Of a stretch of DNA of 61,794 bases, positions 37,030-46,053 are shown piece by piece. Below the pieces are notes generated by a model. It was not told the DNA's origin. It did no database searches and saw nothing but the letters and a program-made list of their open reading frames with translations. Positions within the stretch are counted from its first letter, which is position 1. The number at the start of each line of letters is the position of its first letter. Position numbers and translations under genes: made by a program. Origin of the DNA: Pseudomonas cerasi (GTDB lineage Bacteria > Pseudomonadota > Gammaproteobacteria > Pseudomonadales > Pseudomonadaceae); contig NZ_LT222317.1 in the NCBI RefSeq assembly GCF_900074915.1, forward strand, positions 1-61,794, read 5' to 3'.

Positions 37030-38335
37030 ATGCGCTCAACCCTATCCATCCCTGTTACAAAAACATCAGTTGTCAACGGACTATCAGCAACCCGTAGCGG
37101 TGTCGGCGGCACCAGCACCAGCGCCAGCACCGTCGTCACAGCTGGATAAAACATCGGGCACAACCTCGGTTGCTAATTCGATGCACGACAAGGCGTTGCA
37201 ATCGAAATTAAATGCACTTTTTCCCTCGCTACGGCGTTCAAATTCAACCCCCGCAGAAACAACACATAAACTAGCACCCGACGTCCGGCGGTTCGACACC
37301 TTGCTGCATCCCGCTGAAAATGCCAGCAATCTCAATGCAGGAATTTTAATGCTAGCTCAGAACGACAAGCGTCAATGGGATCGTGTGACGTGCTCACCCG
37401 GTTTACTTTTGCAGAACATCGAAGTGCGTCCTGAAAAAGGCCTGCTGAATCTGACCGGATCGGAAAAGTTTTGCAGCGGCGAACTTAGTCAAACAGAAAA
37501 ACGCGATCTTCAGCGCGCCGTCACCAGTATCGTAATGACCTATAACCAGATGGCTGCCGAGCATGGGGAAGCACCGATCAGTATTCATGAAAATCATCTG
37601 AAGGGCGATGGCAAGGTGTATGAGGATCGACATATTCCACGCAAATCGAATGAAAAGGATTACGATTATTACCACACGCTAGGCGTCAGTTATGCCGATA
37701 ATGGAAAAATGCTCCCGCATTACCATCTTGAGTTTAATGGCAAATTAGAAAAAAACAATGTCGGTATAATACTCGAAAATCTGAAGCACTTAGGCAAAAA
37801 AATAATAGGGAAAGACATTCTGACTGAAAAAGAAATTACCGCTGTTTTAGAAAAACTTCCAGAACGCAATGGCACACCCGGCTTCAATGCAGCGATGGTA
37901 AGAGAACATCGTCCACTGCTGCCCAACGAAATAACAGATTCAACAGAACGAGTGCGACGCCGCGACGAGCTTGAAGGTGACTTCATTTCCTTATCGAGTC
38001 ACAACACTGAGTTGGCAGCTGATAAAAGTCGCTTGTTTATTCGGAACGCGCATATGAATTCTTTCCGACCGGCCGAGCCTATATTTGAATGCTTTTCGGC
38101 AGGCCAAGTATCGGTCATGGAAGACTTGTTGAAAGTGGAAAAACATTTACATCTGGACAGCTCTGAATCTTCTGGGCAGTTAAATTTTAATGAACTTTTA
38201 GCGATCCACTTTGGCTTGAATAAAGCCCTGAAAGAATTAAACGGCGATGCCAGCAGCACTGTCGAGCAACGCCAGGAGTTGGCGGCCAGATTTGGCGCAG
38301 GCATCGAGAAGATCAAACAGTTGGTGACCTCATGA
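37030..38335 (+). pseudogene. Type III effector candidate with frameshifted N-terminus
   Basis: An ATG at 37030 with an AGGGGAA site opens MRSTLSIPVTKTSVVNGLSA, a Ser/Thr-rich secretion-signal-like start, but this frame stops at 37147. The +1 frame is open from 37022 to 38335 and encodes the body (~420 residues; DVRRFDTLLHPAENASNL, ISIHENHLKGDGKVY). A one-base indel between 37030 and 37150 joins them, or translation begins at TTG 37070. A perfect Hrp box upstream argues for an effector. The family is not recognised; GC is low for the plasmid. Confidence 0.65.
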
Positions 38336-38439
38336 TGGCGAGACGCCCGACCTGGCTTCAACATGAAACTCGCCCTTGGGGCCGGGACTTTGGTGTGAGC
38401 GCGTGCAGGTCGATTATTTTACCGCTCAGGAAGGTGTAG

Positions 38440-38809
38440 TTATAGCGACCTGCAATCGAAATGGCCTCGACCTGCAACACGAGCGTATCCGTAAAGGGCC
38501 GTCGCCAAACTTGCCTCATTAGGCTCTAGAAGTGGAGAACCTACCGTATCAAATAATGAAAAACCACCCTATTGAGACGCAAAAAACGAGTCAGCCACGC
38601 GTCTCATAAGGGTACTCGAATGAGACAGAAACGGCGTGCGCTCATTCGCAGTCAATTCCGGTTCATGACGGTCGATTGCAGGTCGAATCAGATGAATGCA
38701 GGTTCATTCGCAAATAATCTCGGTCTGCTGGCTCGGATAGACGCAATTAATCCCGGTCGAAAAATGCGATGATTGCAGGTCGAGGCCATTTCGATTGCAG
38801 GTCGTTACA
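38440..38809. mobile_element. Non-autonomous element with GACCTGCAAT termini
   Basis: Left end gcgacctgcaatcgaaatgg; right end ...ATTGCAGGTCGTTACA. The inner parts carry further copies of the word. About 370 bp, no transposase; a shorter relative of 57363-57952. The left tip is degraded (ttatagcgacc). Confidence 0.6.
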
Positions 38810-38976
38810 CCTAGGGTTCAAAAATCAGGGCTTGCTGTTGGTTCTTCCTGAGACGTGCCCGAACAATTCATTACCGATACTCTACAAAGCGAAGGTGGGT
38901 GTCTGGACGCCTCTGTTTCCACGACCCACAACTTGAAGATCCACCACGGATAGCTTCGGTCGATTTCAGCCTGTTA

Positions 38977-39140
38977 GGGGCGAATAGAGAAAACGGAAAA
39001 AAACGTACGCTAGCGTGAGTTTTGTCAGGTTGAGGTCATAGAAGTTGACGGCGATCCGCCAGGAAATACTGAAAACCGCCCTACTCTGACGGGGTGCCGG
39101 TGAGCGGCCTGACGCCGGGTTGGATGCTGAAGAACGGAGC
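38977..39140 (+). repeat. Long terminal inverted repeat, left
   Basis: Starts GGGGCGAATAGAGAAAACGG and stays similar for ~160 bases to the reverse complement of 51860-52019. GGGG and the gAAAACGGAAAA tract are typical of Tn3-family ends. The 13-kb segment between is a mosaic without a Tn3 transposase. Flanks (tgtta, tatat) are not a 5-bp duplication. Confidence 0.75.
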
Positions 39141-39242
39141 CACCCGCTAATCGCTTGATGGGGGAGAAAGCCTCAACCGCGTAACTGTCAGGCCGATCGG
39201 ATTGGTGCGTGCATTTCGTATGTCTCAGTACGGTAAGCACCG

Positions 39243-39276
39243 AACCGAAAGCCTGGCTGGGCTTTCGGTTTTTTTA
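39243..39276 (-). terminator. Rho-independent terminator
   Basis: AACCGAAAGCC and GGCTTTCGGTT form an 11-bp stem; a TTTTTTT run follows on the plus side. It ends no visible plus-strand gene and may protect the partition locus; its orientation relative to genes is uncertain. Confidence 0.65.
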
Positions 39277-39294
39277 CGCTCAAAATTCCAGCCT

Positions 39295-39347
39295 ACCTGT
39301 AATTACATACATGCGTAATTACGTAAACACATACGTACGTAAGTAAT
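39295..39347. repeat. Centromere-like repeats, partition system 1 (3' side)
   Basis: AT-rich words taattac, acgtac and acgtaagta occur several times, and again at 40320-40372 on the other side of the parA operon. They are candidate partition (parS) sites for the ParA pair between them. Confidence 0.6.
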
Positions 39348-39635
39348 TCAGATGGATTGCTCTGATCGTGCCTGATCCAGCTTGGCGAACCACTCACCTA
39401 GGGCTTCATCCACAATATCTGACTCATTGACCTTACGGCCTTCGACCTTTGATCTTGCAAAAGCCTCGTCGGCAAGCCGCGAATTGAAAGACTTTCGGAT
39501 TCGGATGGTTTTGTTTTGCTTTTCATCAACTGCTGGCGGGCTTACGTTCGACTGCTTTGTTTTAGGAGCTTGTTCCTCCACAGCTCCCTCTGCCCCACCC
39601 GAACGAAACTCATCCAAAGTTGGCTTGCTTCTCAT
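39348..39635 (-). CDS. ParA-partner DNA-binding protein 1
   Basis: 95 residues; C-terminal ribbon-helix-helix-like region (KTIRIRKSFNSRLADEAFARSKVEGRKVNESDIVDEALGEWF). It overlaps the parA stop by 4 bases. In small partition systems such a protein binds the centromere and stimulates ParA. Confidence 0.75.
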   Translation of the reverse strand: MRSKPTLDEFRSGGAEGAVEEQAPKTKQSNVSPPAVDEKQNKTIRIRKSFNSRLADEAFARSKVEGRKVNESDIVDEALGEWFAKLDQARSEQSI

Positions 39636-40303
39636 AACGTCACCTCTTTGTAAAATGCTGCCATTTCCGCGATTGCCTGCGGATCTTTGGCCAATTCTTC
39701 TACTGTTCTGCCTTCACCAATTGCTCGGCGGAAAACCACGCGCTCACACACTCGTGCAGCAAGGGCATTCAGTTTATTGTCTGCAAGCCATACGAGCATA
39801 TCGCGTGTGTCTTTGGTGCGGGGGTCAACTCGCGCTAGTAGCACTTTCACTATCAGCTTTGGATTGTAGTCTTTTGCAATATCAACCACTTCTAACAGGT
39901 CAGTCATTGCAGCGGCATCCAAATCAGATGCACCGACCGGAATTATCGCGACGTCAGCCAATAGCAATGCGTTGCGCAAACCTGGAGCATCGCGGCCACC
40001 TGCATCAACTACTGTATTCTGATAGTTGGTAACCAGGTGCCGGCCCTCATCATAGATAGCCTTACCCCTTAGACATATAGTTACGGGCATTGGCAAGCCT
40101 TTGGCCTCGTTACAATCGCGGCGCCATGCGGCCCAGGTCGCGGCGCTTTCCTGGGGATCTCCATCAATCAGCAACGTCGGACCCGCAATTGATAAATGAC
40201 AAGCCAGATGGATACTATTTGTTGATTTTCCAACACCACCTTTGGTGTTCACCACCGCATATGTAGTCATAGTCTTCTCCCTATTATTGCCTGACAGAGA
40301 CAC
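39632..40303 (-). CDS. parA: ParA-family partition ATPase 1
   Basis: 223 residues. A deviant Walker A KGGVGKST near residue 18, switch regions VVDAGGRDAP and VIIPVGAS. It lacks the N-terminal helix-turn-helix, so it belongs to the short ParA (type Ib) class. The start at 40303 could be 12 codons further (MTTYAVVNTKGG at 40270), which fits the family better. Confidence 0.87.
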   Translation of the reverse strand: MSLSGNNREKTMTTYAVVNTKGGVGKSTNSIHLACHLSIAGPTLLIDGDPQESAATWAAWRRDCNEAKGLPMPVTICLRGKAIYDEGRHLVTNYQNTVVDAGGRDAPGLRNALLLADVAIIPVGASDLDAAAMTDLLEVVDIAKDYNPKLIVKVLLARVDPRTKDTRDMLVWLADNKLNALAARVCERVVFRRAIGEGRTVEELAKDPQAIAEMAAFYKEVTL

Positions 40304-40319
40304 TATACAGGGAGAACAT

Positions 40320-40372
40320 AAAAAAGTAAATACATAATTACGTAAGCACGTACTTACTCACTTACGTACGAA
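40320..40372. repeat. Centromere-like repeats, partition system 1 (5' side)
   Basis: Contains acataattacgtaagcacgt and cacttacgtacg words like those at 39295-39347. Lies where the parA promoter should be, so partition protein binding there would also autoregulate. Confidence 0.6.
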
Positions 40373-40445
40373 AAGGAAGTCGCGCCATGGTCAGGCTCTA
40401 TGCAATGCCATGAACCCAGCAAAAGCAGGCTTTATACGGCTATCA

Positions 40446-40673
40446 GGGGGTGTAAGCCGGAACCCCGGAAAATTCCGTCGGAAAACGTCACCAGAGCGGT
40501 TTACGGCTGCTTTTGCTATCCGACACGGTTTTCCGTACATGTTTTGGCCGCTCAATCAAACAGTTTTCGGCTTGGCGACGTCGCAGCCGGAAAATAAATG
40601 TTTGGCGTCAATCCGCACCATTACTGGCTTCCCGCCCATGACGGAAATTTCTGGGGTTCCGGCTTACAACCCC
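40446..40673. mobile_element. MITE copy 3 (228 bp)
   Basis: Same family as copies 1 and 2, but identical instead to the inverted copy 4 at 42344-42571. Its left tip has GGGGGTGTAAG instead of GGGGTTGTAAG, a change shared with copy 4. The right flank aggtg is the complement of cacct, the flank of copy 4: a target duplication now split by an inversion. Confidence 0.88.
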
Positions 40674-41493
40674 AGGTGCGGACGCACCTTCCCCCTCTCA
40701 GGGCTTCACGAACCTCATCTGCGCGATCGCCTGAGCGTTGAGGACCAGTCCCTGCACCGTCAGCCCGCTGATTGCCGCCGTGTATACCATCCGTGCGCCA
40801 CACAGCACGCAACGGAACGGATCGACGTTTAGAAAGGCTTTGGCCATCTGCGCAAAATACAGCTTTGGTACCGGTCCTGGCGTCGCCATCTTCAGTGCTT
40901 CATAGACCTTCGGCAGGTACTGCCCGCAGACCCGATTGGCCAGAAAACCAAAATACCGGATCATCCGGAAATGCTTTTCCGGGATGTGCTGCACCACCCG
41001 GCGCAGCATGTCGGCCTGGCTTAGCGTTTCCTGCTGATAGGTCTGCGTGCGGTGATCCAGGTAGGTAAAGCTCAACGTGGCTCCGGAGGTGTAATGCGCC
41101 AGACGACTGCCCGAGATCGGCGGTTTTTTCAGGTAGCGGCCCAGGTAATTGACGGTCTTTCGCCCGTTTTCCGTCTTCTTCGACAAGTGGATGTGCCAGT
41201 GCTGGCCGCCAGCGGTCAGTATCAAACGGCGCCAGTCGCTTTCACAGAGGATGTGGGCCAGCGGCGGCGGCATCGTCAGTTGCGAAAGCGGCTGTCCCAG
41301 CAGGTAATCGCGCACCAGCCACATCCAGCGCCGCCGCAGGGCCTCTTTGTGGAACGACAGATTTTTCCAGACGCCCTGCTCATCCAGGCCGCCCGCGGTC
41401 ACCGACAGGTGGACGTGGGGATGCCAGTTGAGCCGCCGGCCATAGGTGTGCAGCGCACCGAAAATCCCGACGTGCAAACCGCGCCGCTTGAGT
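40674..41493 (-). pseudogene. IS801-like transposase, 5'-truncated (copy 2)
   Basis: Covers the C-terminal ~265 residues of TnpA (from GLHVGIFGALHTYGRRLNWHPHVHLS to the stop), nearly identical to the 7690-8919 gene. The N-terminal zinc domain is gone. Its 3' non-coding end was moved by an inversion to 42572-42732. Not functional. Confidence 0.88.
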
Positions 41494-41546
41494 GATCCCC
41501 GGCCTCCGTTTTCAGTTCCATTGCACCCCAAACCTCCGCTCCCCAC

Positions 41547-42227
41547 TTAAGACATTTTGGTCTTGTCGTACTCCTCATCTAAGGAGATACCGTGGTCTGT
41601 GAGATATTTCATATAATAATCACCAGTCGATAGTTCAGTCGCCTCGTTACTTGGATCATTTAGTATTACTTTTTCAAATTTTCCTAGTCGATCAGCTTTT
41701 TTATAGTCGCTCAACATCTGCTCGGCAGTATGCAAAATAATCTTTCGACCAAAATATCCATAATTTTGAGCAGCACAACCAAGACTAGGCAAAATGCGAT
41801 TAAAGTTTGAAGACTCGTTATTTACATTGGGGTGCGTTATAGAAAAGTCATCAAAAGTAAAGCAATACACAGCATCCTTTACAGCTTTAACTGCATGATT
41901 CTTTAAAACAAGGTTAAGCGATCCTTTTGATGCCGTCGAGATATCAGACAATATCTGCTTAATTAAATCAATATCATTTTCCACATATTTCTTGTCAAGA
42001 CAACAAACGTTAGATAACTTATCCTTCAGCTCCTGAACAATAATTTTTTTAGTATCGATCTCTATATTGTTTAAGGCCGCTAGTTGCGATAGAACATTGC
42101 TATCTTTTTGTAGTGCGGCAGGATTGAGTTTTGGAAATAAATTATTGGCACTTACGCCTTCCAATCTATCAGGCTCATGATGCAATGATGGGCCGCTAAT
42201 GCCAATAGAACCAGGCGAATTCAACAT
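41547..42227 (-). CDS. Type III effector candidate, unknown family
   Basis: 226 residues, GC-poor compared with its neighbours. The first ~30 residues are Ser-rich and have few acidic residues, as in secreted effectors (MLNSPGSIGISGPSL). GGAGTGAATT precedes the ATG. A perfect Hrp box lies 58 bases upstream. The body contains DAVYCFTFDDFSI and SLGCAAQNYGYFGRK; no known catalytic motif is seen. It lies between two identical inverted MITEs. Confidence 0.75.
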   Translation of the reverse strand: MLNSPGSIGISGPSLHHEPDRLEGVSANNLFPKLNPAALQKDSNVLSQLAALNNIEIDTKKIIVQELKDKLSNVCCLDKKYVENDIDLIKQILSDISTASKGSLNLVLKNHAVKAVKDAVYCFTFDDFSITHPNVNNESSNFNRILPSLGCAAQNYGYFGRKIILHTAEQMLSDYKKADRLGKFEKVILNDPSNEATELSTGDYYMKYLTDHGISLDEEYDKTKMS

Positions 42228-42284
42228 AATTCACTCCAATAATATTTTATCTTGATTTTAACTAAGTCTTGAGTAACGCGTACC

Positions 42285-42312
42285 TTAGTGGCGTATCCGT
42301 TGATTAGGTTCC
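42285..42312 (-). promoter_or_regulatory. Hrp box
   Basis: Read on the minus strand: GGAACC-N15-CCACTAA, a perfect HrpL consensus directly upstream of the 226-codon effector candidate. Confidence 0.88.
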
Positions 42313-42343
42313 AGAACAGGATCCGTTCAGTTGCGTGCTGTGC

Positions 42344-42571
42344 GGGGTTGTAAGCCGGAACCCCAGAAATTTCCGTCATGGGCGGGAAGCCAGTAATGGT
42401 GCGGATTGACGCCAAACATTTATTTTCCGGCTGCGACGTCGCCAAGCCGAAAACTGTTTGATTGAGCGGCCAAAACATGTACGGAAAACCGTGTCGGATA
42501 GCAAAAGCAGCCGTAAACCGCTCTGGTGACGTTTTCCGACGGAATTTTCCGGGGTTCCGGCTTACACCCCC
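42344..42571. mobile_element. MITE copy 4 (228 bp)
   Basis: The inverted, identical partner of copy 3. Its right flank is cacct followed by aggcttcgcgg, which continues the IS801-like 3' end interrupted at copy 3. Confidence 0.88.
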
Positions 42572-42732
42572 CACCTAGGCTTCGCGGTGAAATAACCTGC
42601 ATTAATGCTTGTTGATAGGGATTTTCACTGCATAAGTAACGCCTCAGCGTCTTCCTACGCATCGCTTTGAAGGCATGACGCTCCTTCCACAGCGTCAGCT
42701 TGATGCATAGGCATTTTGAAATTCCTATGCAT
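42572..42732 (+). mobile_element. IS801-like copy 2, displaced 3' end
   Basis: Matches the 3' non-coding part of copy 1 (8940-9100), ending GCATTTTGAAATTCCTATGCAT. The next four bases are CAAG, an alternative IS801 target. In origin copy B the same place reads ctCAAGccgacc uninterrupted, which shows where the IS inserted. Confidence 0.85.
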
Positions 42733-43287
42733 CAAGCCGACCAACTGCGCAAAACGCATGCCTTCATTGAAGGCAAAGAGCGATTGACCATGCACATAAT
42801 TATTTGAGCAGCCTGCGCGCACACGTGCCCGGTTGAGGACTGGGGCGGCTTGCCGTTCCAGGCCGATTTATCCGGGTCTTAGCGCCCGCAGGGTGGCCGC
42901 AGGCCAGGGCAGGGCAGCTTCATCGCCCTGGGCCGCTTAGACAGGCTGACCCACGGTGTTTCAGGCGCAGATCATACGCGCCGTGCCGAAGGCACGACTT
43001 GCGCGTGCATTACTGCTTTATGAGGTGGGTTCCCACCGCGTAAATCCCTGTTTTTCCTGAAAGGGGTAACTGAAGGGGGGATAAAATTTCATTTATTTCA
43101 AAGCCTTCAGAACGACACCTGCAAAATGGCCAAAAAGAGCAGTTGGTAACGCTAAAAAGCGGCACAACCAGCGCCGTCGAGCGGTCCTGGTGGTGCCTGG
43201 CCATAGGGTCACCCACCTCCCTTAAAACGCAGGCGTGACAATGGCTCCGCGTGAGCGGATGCAGTTTTCGGACAAAGTGGGGGCCTG
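42733..43287. repeat. Origin-region repeat, copy C
   Basis: Aligns with 10211-10767 with scattered differences (~10%), so it came from a related but different plasmid. It lacks the SOS box, lost to the IS801-like insertion at CAAG. It runs into a truncated repA. Confidence 0.8.
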
Positions 43288-43612
43288 TTAGGCTTTTTTG
43301 CTCCTCGACGCCAGGAGCCTATCCAGCGCACTGAACACGGTGTTGCTCACTGGCGGCGATGTGCTGGAGTCCGCGACATCTTGCGTATCCGGTACGCCCG
43401 CCTCCCGATTTTCCTTGGCCTGCCAGCGCTGACGCGACGTTTCACGGCGCTGGAGTTCCAGAGAGTGCTTTTCCATGTCCGCCAAGCGCTGTTGCCCTAT
43501 GTCGCGCAGCTGAGCATTGCGACGCTTCTTGGCCGACTTCTGCACGCGTTCATGAACATAGGCCAGGCCAAGGTCTTTCCAGAAAAGCTTGGTGAAGCGG
43601 ATCAGGACGCGG
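43288..43612 (-). pseudogene. repA: repA, C-terminal fragment (second replicon)
   Basis: Encodes ~107 residues from RVLIRFTKLFWKDLGLAYV to the end, >90% identical to the complete RepA. The initiator winged-helix part is missing; the sequence joins a topoisomerase fragment at ~43613. Not functional. Confidence 0.85.
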
Positions 43613-44262
43613 GTGGTGGGCAATGAAGTCCTCCAGTTCGTCCAGGAACGCGTCCACGGTCAGTTCACCGGCCTCGATCATCTGTTGCTGTTCATGCCAG
43701 AGCGCGGTCATGTCCGGCGTGGTGGCAATCGCTGGCAACGCGGCAATGAACTCCAGCCCCAGCTGGGTGGGGATCAGTTTTTTCTTCTCTACCGCGTAAA
43801 AACCACGCTCCTGAAGCTTGGCCAGCATCGCGGCGCGGGTTGCCGGGGTGCCGATGCCTCCGTTCTCGCCTTTCTTGCCCTGGTCGCGGTCGATCAGCAG
43901 CTGCTTGATGCGCGGGTCTTTCACATACTTGGCCACGCGCTGCAGATCCTTGAGCAACGTGGCTTCGGTGTAGAGCGGCAGGGGCTTGGTCTTTTCCTTG
44001 GCCACCGTGATGCCATCGCACACTCCGGCGTCACCAACTTTCAGATCCGCCAGTGCATCGAAGGGGCTTGCGACCTCTGCGGCGTCCGACGCGTCTTCGT
44101 CTTGCTCGTTTTCTTCAGTGACCTGCGCCGTCCAACCGGGCTGCGTCACTTTGGTGGAGCGCGCAACGAAGATGTGGCCGTTCACGCCAAAACGCACTTC
44201 GGCACTGAGGTAACGTTTTTCGGGCAAGAACTGCGCGACGTAACGTTTGACGATGGCCATGT
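43613..44262 (-). pseudogene. DNA topoisomerase III (TopB/TraE-like), C-terminal fragment
   Basis: About 215 residues of a type IA topoisomerase C-terminal part (LYTEATLLKDLQRVAKYV, GIGTPATRAAMLAKLQERGF, LIPTQLGLEFIAALP). The catalytic Tyr and TOPRIM regions are missing. P. syringae conjugative plasmids carry such a gene in the transfer region. It is fused at both ends to other truncated genes. Confidence 0.85.
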
Positions 44263-44450
44263 ACCAGCTGCTTCACCACCAATACAGCTTCATCCAGACT
44301 TTGCGGTTGACGCGGCAACACTTTGCCGACCACGCCAATGGCATAGGGATTGAAGGAGGATTCTGTCTTGACGATGGGGGTAAGCGTGGCAGGGTGTATA
44401 GAGGGAGCGCATTGCATAGCCAGGGCCAGGAAGGCGCTGGTGGTGAGCAT
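44263..44450 (-). pseudogene. VirB1-like transglycosylase, N-terminal fragment
   Basis: 62 residues: MLTTSAFLALAMQCAPSIHP then TLTPIVKTESSFNPYAIGVV, the VirB1 signature with the catalytic Glu in ESSFNP. It breaks at KQLVHG into the topoisomerase fragment. It is the only visible trace of a type IV secretion system, so a deletion removed the virB2-virB11 region. Confidence 0.85.
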
Positions 44451-44471
44451 TGCAGGTTCCTTACGTTATGG

Positions 44472-44516
44472 GAGGTTTCCCGAATGGCCTTGTACAAGGC
44501 CATTTGGTGAAACCTC
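44472..44516. promoter_or_regulatory. Large nested palindrome upstream of virB1
   Basis: A perfect 22-bp palindrome, AATGGCCTTGTACAAGGCCATT (shown here as centre TTGTACAA, 44483-44504), sits inside outer arms GAGGTTTC (44472) and GAAACCTC (44509). It begins 22 bases upstream of the virB1 ATG, so it is a likely operator for transfer genes, perhaps for a KorA-type repressor. Confidence 0.65.
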
Positions 44517-44799
44517 TCGATCTCCCAATAATGAGATCGAGGGGTCTTAAATCGTATTTCCGGCCGCGACCCTGTCCGCCAGAAAACTTGTTTGGGGCTT
44601 TACGCTGCGCACCCTGGGCCAGTTGCCAACCCTCTGAGCCGTTAAGGCCGACCCATCGCTGCCTCTAAACCCGCTCCCTGTGCGCCTATGCGGAACACCA
44701 AGAGGACCGGCACTCGAAATATAATATTCCTTATCTGCCGAAGCAATAATTTTTCTTATATTTTTGATGCCTCTCATAAAAAACCCTCTGCAAATGGCA

Positions 44800-45030
44800 C
44801 TATTTGTCGCCGTAATTGGTTGATTTCTCAGTTCGGTTGGGTTGGTTTAGGCATAGATCACGTGCCGTGACCATCCCTCCAGTTAACTCTTCGGCGAGGA
44901 AAGCCTTGGCAGCACCCATTTGATGGGTTCCTGAAACCCAATATGAAACCGCAGCTTGGGTAACGCCGAGAGCGATTGCAGTTTTCGCTTGGCCACCAAA
45001 AAAATTCACAAGCCTCTGGATAGGGGTCAT
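44800..45030 (-). CDS. Cro/YdaS-like repressor
   Basis: 76 residues: TPIQRLVNFFGGQAKTAIALGVTQAAVSYWVSG is a YdaS/Cro helix-turn-helix. Divergent from the C1-like gene at 45118, as in lambdoid switches. Whether it controls phage genes cannot be told, since none are near. Confidence 0.8.
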   Translation of the reverse strand: MTPIQRLVNFFGGQAKTAIALGVTQAAVSYWVSGTHQMGAAKAFLAEELTGGMVTARDLCLNQPNRTEKSTNYGDK

Positions 45031-45117
45031 AGGGAGGTAGTCCTAATAAGAATATTTATACAATAAATATAAGATTTATTTTTTGCAACGCCATAAGCGA
45101 ACTTATAAGCTGATCAG
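45031..45117. promoter_or_regulatory. Operator region of the Cro/C1 pair
   Basis: Two symmetric sites: ATATTTAT-aca-ATAAATAT (45052-45070) and ATAAG-cgaa-CTTAT (45093-45106). AT-rich promoters for both genes must lie here. Confidence 0.7.
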
Positions 45118-45783
45118 ATGACTAACCTAGCCGACAGACTCAAAATCGCACGCGCTCACGCAGGTCTATCCCAGGGCGAACTCGCCCTAAAAGCGGGGAT
45201 AAAGCAACCTGTGATTTCGCAGCTCGAGACAGGAAAAAATGCTGGCAGCGCCTTCGTAGTCAGTATCGCGAAAGCATGCGGAGTTAACGCTGAATGGCTG
45301 GTAAACGGTCAGGGAGGCATGCTCCCTGAAACTTCAGGATTTGATGCGAACGTAGAACCCGCCTTAGCACCGGTGAAATTTTATGAATACCCTGAAATAA
45401 GCTGGGTACAAGCTGGCGCGGCCACGGAGGCTTTAGTGATTGGAAATGTAGCGAATTGCGAAGTCCACCCGTCAGATGCTTGGGCTGGGCCGAATGGTTT
45501 TTGGTTAAAGGTCAAAGGCCCGTCAATGACTGCCCCAGGAGGAATTTCCTTTGTGGAAGGAATGTTAATCCTCATCGCACCAGGATTCGACATTCAAAGC
45601 GGCCAATATGTTGTTGCCAAAATTACTGATACGAACGAAGCAACTTTCAAACAGTTCTATAAAGATTCAGGGCGATCTTATCTTAGGCCCCTAAATCCTG
45701 TTTATAGCACAATTGAAATTGATGAGGACTGGCAGATAATTGGCCGTGTTGTAGACGCTAAATGGCCAAGGTCAGTATTATAA
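45118..45783 (+). CDS. C1-type repressor with S24 peptidase domain
   Basis: 221 residues. N-terminal helix-turn-helix (LSQGELALKAGIKQPVISQLETG), C-terminal LexA-like protease with Ser in GPSMTAPGG and Lys in YVVAKITDT. It should cleave itself when RecA is activated and release its operators. An SOS-responsive switch on a plasmid that also carried LexA-controlled rulA genes. Confidence 0.88.
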   Translation: MTNLADRLKIARAHAGLSQGELALKAGIKQPVISQLETGKNAGSAFVVSIAKACGVNAEWLVNGQGGMLPETSGFDANVEPALAPVKFYEYPEISWVQAGAATEALVIGNVANCEVHPSDAWAGPNGFWLKVKGPSMTAPGGISFVEGMLILIAPGFDIQSGQYVVAKITDTNEATFKQFYKDSGRSYLRPLNPVYSTIEIDEDWQIIGRVVDAKWPRSVL

Positions 45784-45962
45784 ATATCGAAGATGTGTGC
45801 GTTAGGGCATCCGCAATCAGCGATCTGAAGCTAGACACTGACAATTTTTCGAGGATAGGACACGGTGAGCAGCGAGCATCTATCGCTATGGCCAAATGCC
45901 TCAGCAAGGTTTTCGCAGGCATCGTTGACGAGCTCCATATCCTTCACCCGGGGAGGCTTTAA
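45762..45962 (+). CDS. Small hypothetical protein
   Basis: 66 residues, overlapping the repressor gene by 22 bases. MAKCLSKVFAGIVDELHIL resembles tails of small Pseudomonas proteins of unknown function. Moderate support only. Confidence 0.45.
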   Translation: MAKVSIINIEDVCVRASAISDLKLDTDNFSRIGHGEQRASIAMAKCLSKVFAGIVDELHILHPGRL

Positions 45963-46053
45963 GCTCCCTCCCCCGGCACTGATGAGAGTGCGACAACTCG
46001 ATCCTGTGGCAGCGAACGCTTTATATGTTGAAGGCTAGAGTGCTCCCCCCACT

